This document shows positions 5,969 through 7,562 of a DNA stretch of 7,562 bases, one piece after another. Position 1 is the first letter of the stretch, and the number at the start of each line of letters is the position of its first letter. Below the pieces are notes generated by a model. The model was not told where the DNA came from, did not search any database, and saw nothing but the letters and a program-made list of their open reading frames with translations. The stretch spans positions 1 through 7,562 of the forward strand of contig JAUQQI010000015.1 of the NCBI GenBank assembly GCA_030549955.1, given 5' to 3'. The position numbers and the translations under genes are program-made. Source of the stretch: Chloroflexota bacterium. GTDB taxonomy: Bacteria > Chloroflexota > Dehalococcoidia > JAUQQI01.

Positions 5969-6772
5969 ATGGCCGCAGAATCCAGGCCCCCAAGTATTTC
6001 GGCATTCTTTCCGGCCTATAACGATGCCGGAACGATCGCCTCAATGGTTATTACGGCCGTCCAGACCCTGAGGTCGATTACAGATGATTATGAGGTCATC
6101 GTTGTCAACGACGGGAGTGGGGACCACACTGCGGAGGTTCTTGAGGAGCTGGCTCGCCTCTACGACCGGGTCCGGGTGATCCATCACCCCCGGAACCTTG
6201 GTTACGGCGCCGCCCTGCGGACCGGGTTTGCGGCCTGCACCAAAGAGCTGATCTTTTACACCGACGGCGACGCCCAGTACGACCCCCGGGAGCTCAAGTT
6301 ACTCCTGCCGGCCCTCAAGGAGGGGGTCGACCTGGTGAACGGCTGGAAAATCGAGCGGAATGATCCCCTCCACCGGATCATCATCGGCCGGATTTATCAA
6401 TATGTTGTCAAGTTTGCCTTTGGGCTCAAGCTAAGGGATGTTGATTGCGACTTCCGGCTCATGCGGCGGAGCATCTTCGACAAGGTGAAGCTCAAGTCCG
6501 ATAGCGGGGTCATCTGCGTCGAGCTGATGAAGAAGGTTCAGGACGCCGGCTTCGGCCTGGCCGAGGTCCCGGTTCACCACTACCACCGGGCCTACGGCCG
6601 GTCACAATTCTTTAACTTTCCCCGCATCAAACGCACCCTAATTCAGCTGGTCCAGCTCTGGTTCGAACTGGTCTTCCCCCGGCTCGCCGTCAAGACGCCC
6701 ATCATCGGTCCCTGGTTTGCCCGGGTAGACACTGTTCCGGCGTCAGAAAGCCCTGGGGGGCAGGAGGCGTAA
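5969..6772 (+). CDS. GT2 family glycosyltransferase (Dpm1-like polyprenyl-phosphate sugar synthase)
   Basis: A 267-residue GT-A fold glycosyltransferase resembling dolichyl/undecaprenyl-phosphate mannosyl- or glucosyltransferases, which move a sugar from a nucleotide donor to a polyprenyl phosphate on the cytoplasmic membrane face. Motifs appear in order: FFPAYNDAGTI (13-23), VIVVNDGSGDHT (43-54) with nucleotide-binding Asp48, RNLGYGAALRTGF (75-87), the metal-binding DXD in TDGDAQYDP (98-106), DVDCDFRLMRR (157-167) and HRAYGRSQFF (206-215). There is no C-terminal pair of membrane helices as in GtrB-type enzymes; a hydrophobic stretch near 222-240 may sit on the membrane surface. The gene starts 25 nt after the GT39-like gene, without a clear Shine-Dalgarno sequence. 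The pairing suggests that this enzyme supplies the lipid-linked sugar donor for that transferase. The sugar and nucleotide cannot be read from the sequence. Confidence 0.9.
   Translation: MAAESRPPSISAFFPAYNDAGTIASMVITAVQTLRSITDDYEVIVVNDGSGDHTAEVLEELARLYDRVRVIHHPRNLGYGAALRTGFAACTKELIFYTDGDAQYDPRELKLLLPALKEGVDLVNGWKIERNDPLHRIIIGRIYQYVVKFAFGLKLRDVDCDFRLMRRSIFDKVKLKSDSGVICVELMKKVQDAGFGLAEVPVHHYHRAYGRSQFFNFPRIKRTLIQLVQLWFELVFPRLAVKTPIIGPWFARVDTVPASESPGGQEA
6762..6767 (+). promoter_or_regulatory. Strong ribosome binding site of the terminal GTG gene
   Basis: A full AGGAGG sits within the last codons of the GT2 gene, 8 nt before GTG 6776. It is the strongest Shine-Dalgarno match near any start in the window. 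It fixes the start of the uncharacterised downstream gene and implies translational coupling across a 3-nt gap. Confidence 0.8.
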
Positions 6773-6775
6773 CGG

Positions 6776-7562
6776 GTGGGACCAGGCCGGCCGGCGGCCG
6801 AAATCACCGAGCTTGTCGGCTTCGGGCTGTATGCGGAGGCGGCCCGCCTGCTTGAACGCCTTGGTCCGGAGGAGTTCGACGCGGCCGTTCGGAGCCTCGC
6901 CGCGTCAAACCCGGATGGGCTTATCCGGCTGGCCTCCGAGCTGGCCGCCGACCCGGCCGCTTTCAGCCGGCTTCTTGGGGCACTGCGGGGGAGTCCGAAC
7001 GCCGCTGAAGTGCTGGGGGCGCTGGCGCAGGTCAGCCTGCCGCGGGATCGACTGAAGGAGGTCCGGCGGGAGCTTTTTCGGGCCGGCGGCCGGGCCGCAC
7101 CGCGGGCCCGGCCCCGGGAGGCCGAAGCCGACCCAATCCTGCGGGCCTTTTCGACCCCGGTAACCCTCGAGCGGGCCCGGGAGCTGGTCATCCTGTTTCG
7201 GGGTGTGGTCGGGGGGCTCTACATCCTGGCCTTTGAAATCGGGCCAGGCGGGGTTGACCTGAGCTACCGGGAAAGCGTACTGAGCCGGCTTGAGGCCGAA
7301 GTTGCCAACCTGCGCCGGGCGGCGACCGGAGCCGACCTGGGGCTCTTCGAGCTCGAGCCCGACGAGGCCCGGGATGTCCTCTGGAACCGGCGGGGTGGGG
7401 CCGCCTTTGCGCCCGCGGCCGCAGCGTGGCTCGAACGGGTCGGGCGGCCCCGTCAGGACTTCGCCGAGCATCCGGTTTACCGGCTGGTGACCCGTTCTGA
7501 GGGGAGGTTCAATCCCCAGCACCTGGCCGAATCCGACACGGTCGCCGCCGACGAGCCTCACC
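6776..7562 (+). CDS. Uncharacterised protein, 3' end outside the window
   Basis: An open frame starts at GTG 6776 and runs off the window without a stop, giving 262 residues so far. I do not recognise a named family. Residues 1-105 are Ala/Leu/Arg-rich and look all-helical, like degenerate HEAT-type repeats (LLERLGPEEFDAAVRSLA, LIRLASELAADPAAFSRLL), ending in a basic helix LKEVRRELFRAGG. An Arg/Pro-rich linker (106-118) leads to a second region with a probable beta segment, GVVGGLYILAFEIGPGGVDL (143-162), then a helix RLEAEVANLRRA and a final section with HPVYRLV (232-238). No membrane helix or signal peptide is visible. The reading frame is supported by AGGAGG at 8 nt, G/C-rich third positions and the tight 3-nt gap after the GT2 stop, which put it in the same transcript. 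That it is a gene is likely; a role in glycosylation would be guesswork. Confidence 0.8.
   Translation, partial: MGPGRPAAEITELVGFGLYAEAARLLERLGPEEFDAAVRSLAASNPDGLIRLASELAADPAAFSRLLGALRGSPNAAEVLGALAQVSLPRDRLKEVRRELFRAGGRAAPRARPREAEADPILRAFSTPVTLERARELVILFRGVVGGLYILAFEIGPGGVDLSYRESVLSRLEAEVANLRRAATGADLGLFELEPDEARDVLWNRRGGAAFAPAAAAWLERVGRPRQDFAEHPVYRLVTRSEGRFNPQHLAESDTVAADEPH

Noticed and set aside
6905..7561. A 218-codon minus-strand open frame at the right edge
   Set aside because: The plus-strand frame from GTG 6776 has a perfect ribosome binding site, operon-like spacing and a plausible helical protein. The minus-strand product is low-complexity, rich in Pro, Gly and Arg, with no start signal seen.
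1..7562. CRISPR arrays, tRNA/rRNA genes, insertion sequences, phage or defence genes
   Set aside because: Reading both strands, I found no regularly spaced repeats, no tRNA-like cloverleaf, no transposase motifs and no terminal inverted repeats. The frequent CCGGCC/GGCCGG words are scattered codon-usage effects with no regular spacing.

Overview
This is a GC-rich, gene-dense stretch of a bacterial chromosome. Eight protein-coding genes cover almost every base, and the longest gap between genes is 25 bp. There are no RNA genes, insertion sequences, CRISPR arrays or phage genes. Codons end mostly in G or C, with heavy use of CGG (Arg), GCC (Ala) and GTC/GTG (Val), and this is even across the window, so nothing looks recently acquired. 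My best guess is Chloroflexota. The evidence is the EF-P loop sequence, which carries arginine instead of lysine, and the architecture of the large glycosyltransferase, whose GT39-type membrane part is followed by a long extracytoplasmic beta-rich tail of a kind I associate with that phylum. The phylum call is inference from memory of these families; GC-rich Firmicutes remain possible, since they share the aroQ–Xaa-Pro peptidase–efp gene order.

Region 1 (1-2140, + strand) is a compact housekeeping operon: the 3' end of aroQ (type II 3-dehydroquinate dehydratase, shikimate pathway), an M24B Xaa-Pro peptidase overlapping aroQ by 26 bp, efp (elongation factor P), and a 76-residue DUF2905 membrane protein.

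Region 2 (2145-3731, - strand) is a gamma-glutamyltransferase-like Ntn-hydrolase gene. It converges on region 1 with only 4 bp between the stop codons, and a long imperfect hairpin spans both stops. At its 5' end, its start codon shares the tetranucleotide CATG with the start codon of the next gene on the opposite strand. Its probable sigma70-type promoter lies inside that neighbour's coding sequence.

Region 3 (3730-7562, + strand) holds a polytopic GT39-like glycosyltransferase, a Dpm1-like GT2 glycosyltransferase and a 3'-truncated uncharacterised gene starting at a GTG. The two glycosyltransferases form a plausible pathway: the GT2 enzyme would charge a polyprenyl phosphate with a sugar, and the GT39 membrane enzyme would transfer that sugar to an acceptor outside the membrane. 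The last gene is tightly coupled to the GT2 gene through a strong ribosome binding site, but I cannot assign it a function.

I see no convincing undescribed multi-gene system. The points most worth a second look are the Arg32 EF-P, the non-canonical active-site residues of the gamma-glutamyltransferase homologue, the shared start codons with an embedded promoter, the stop-spanning hairpin, and the uncharacterised terminal gene.
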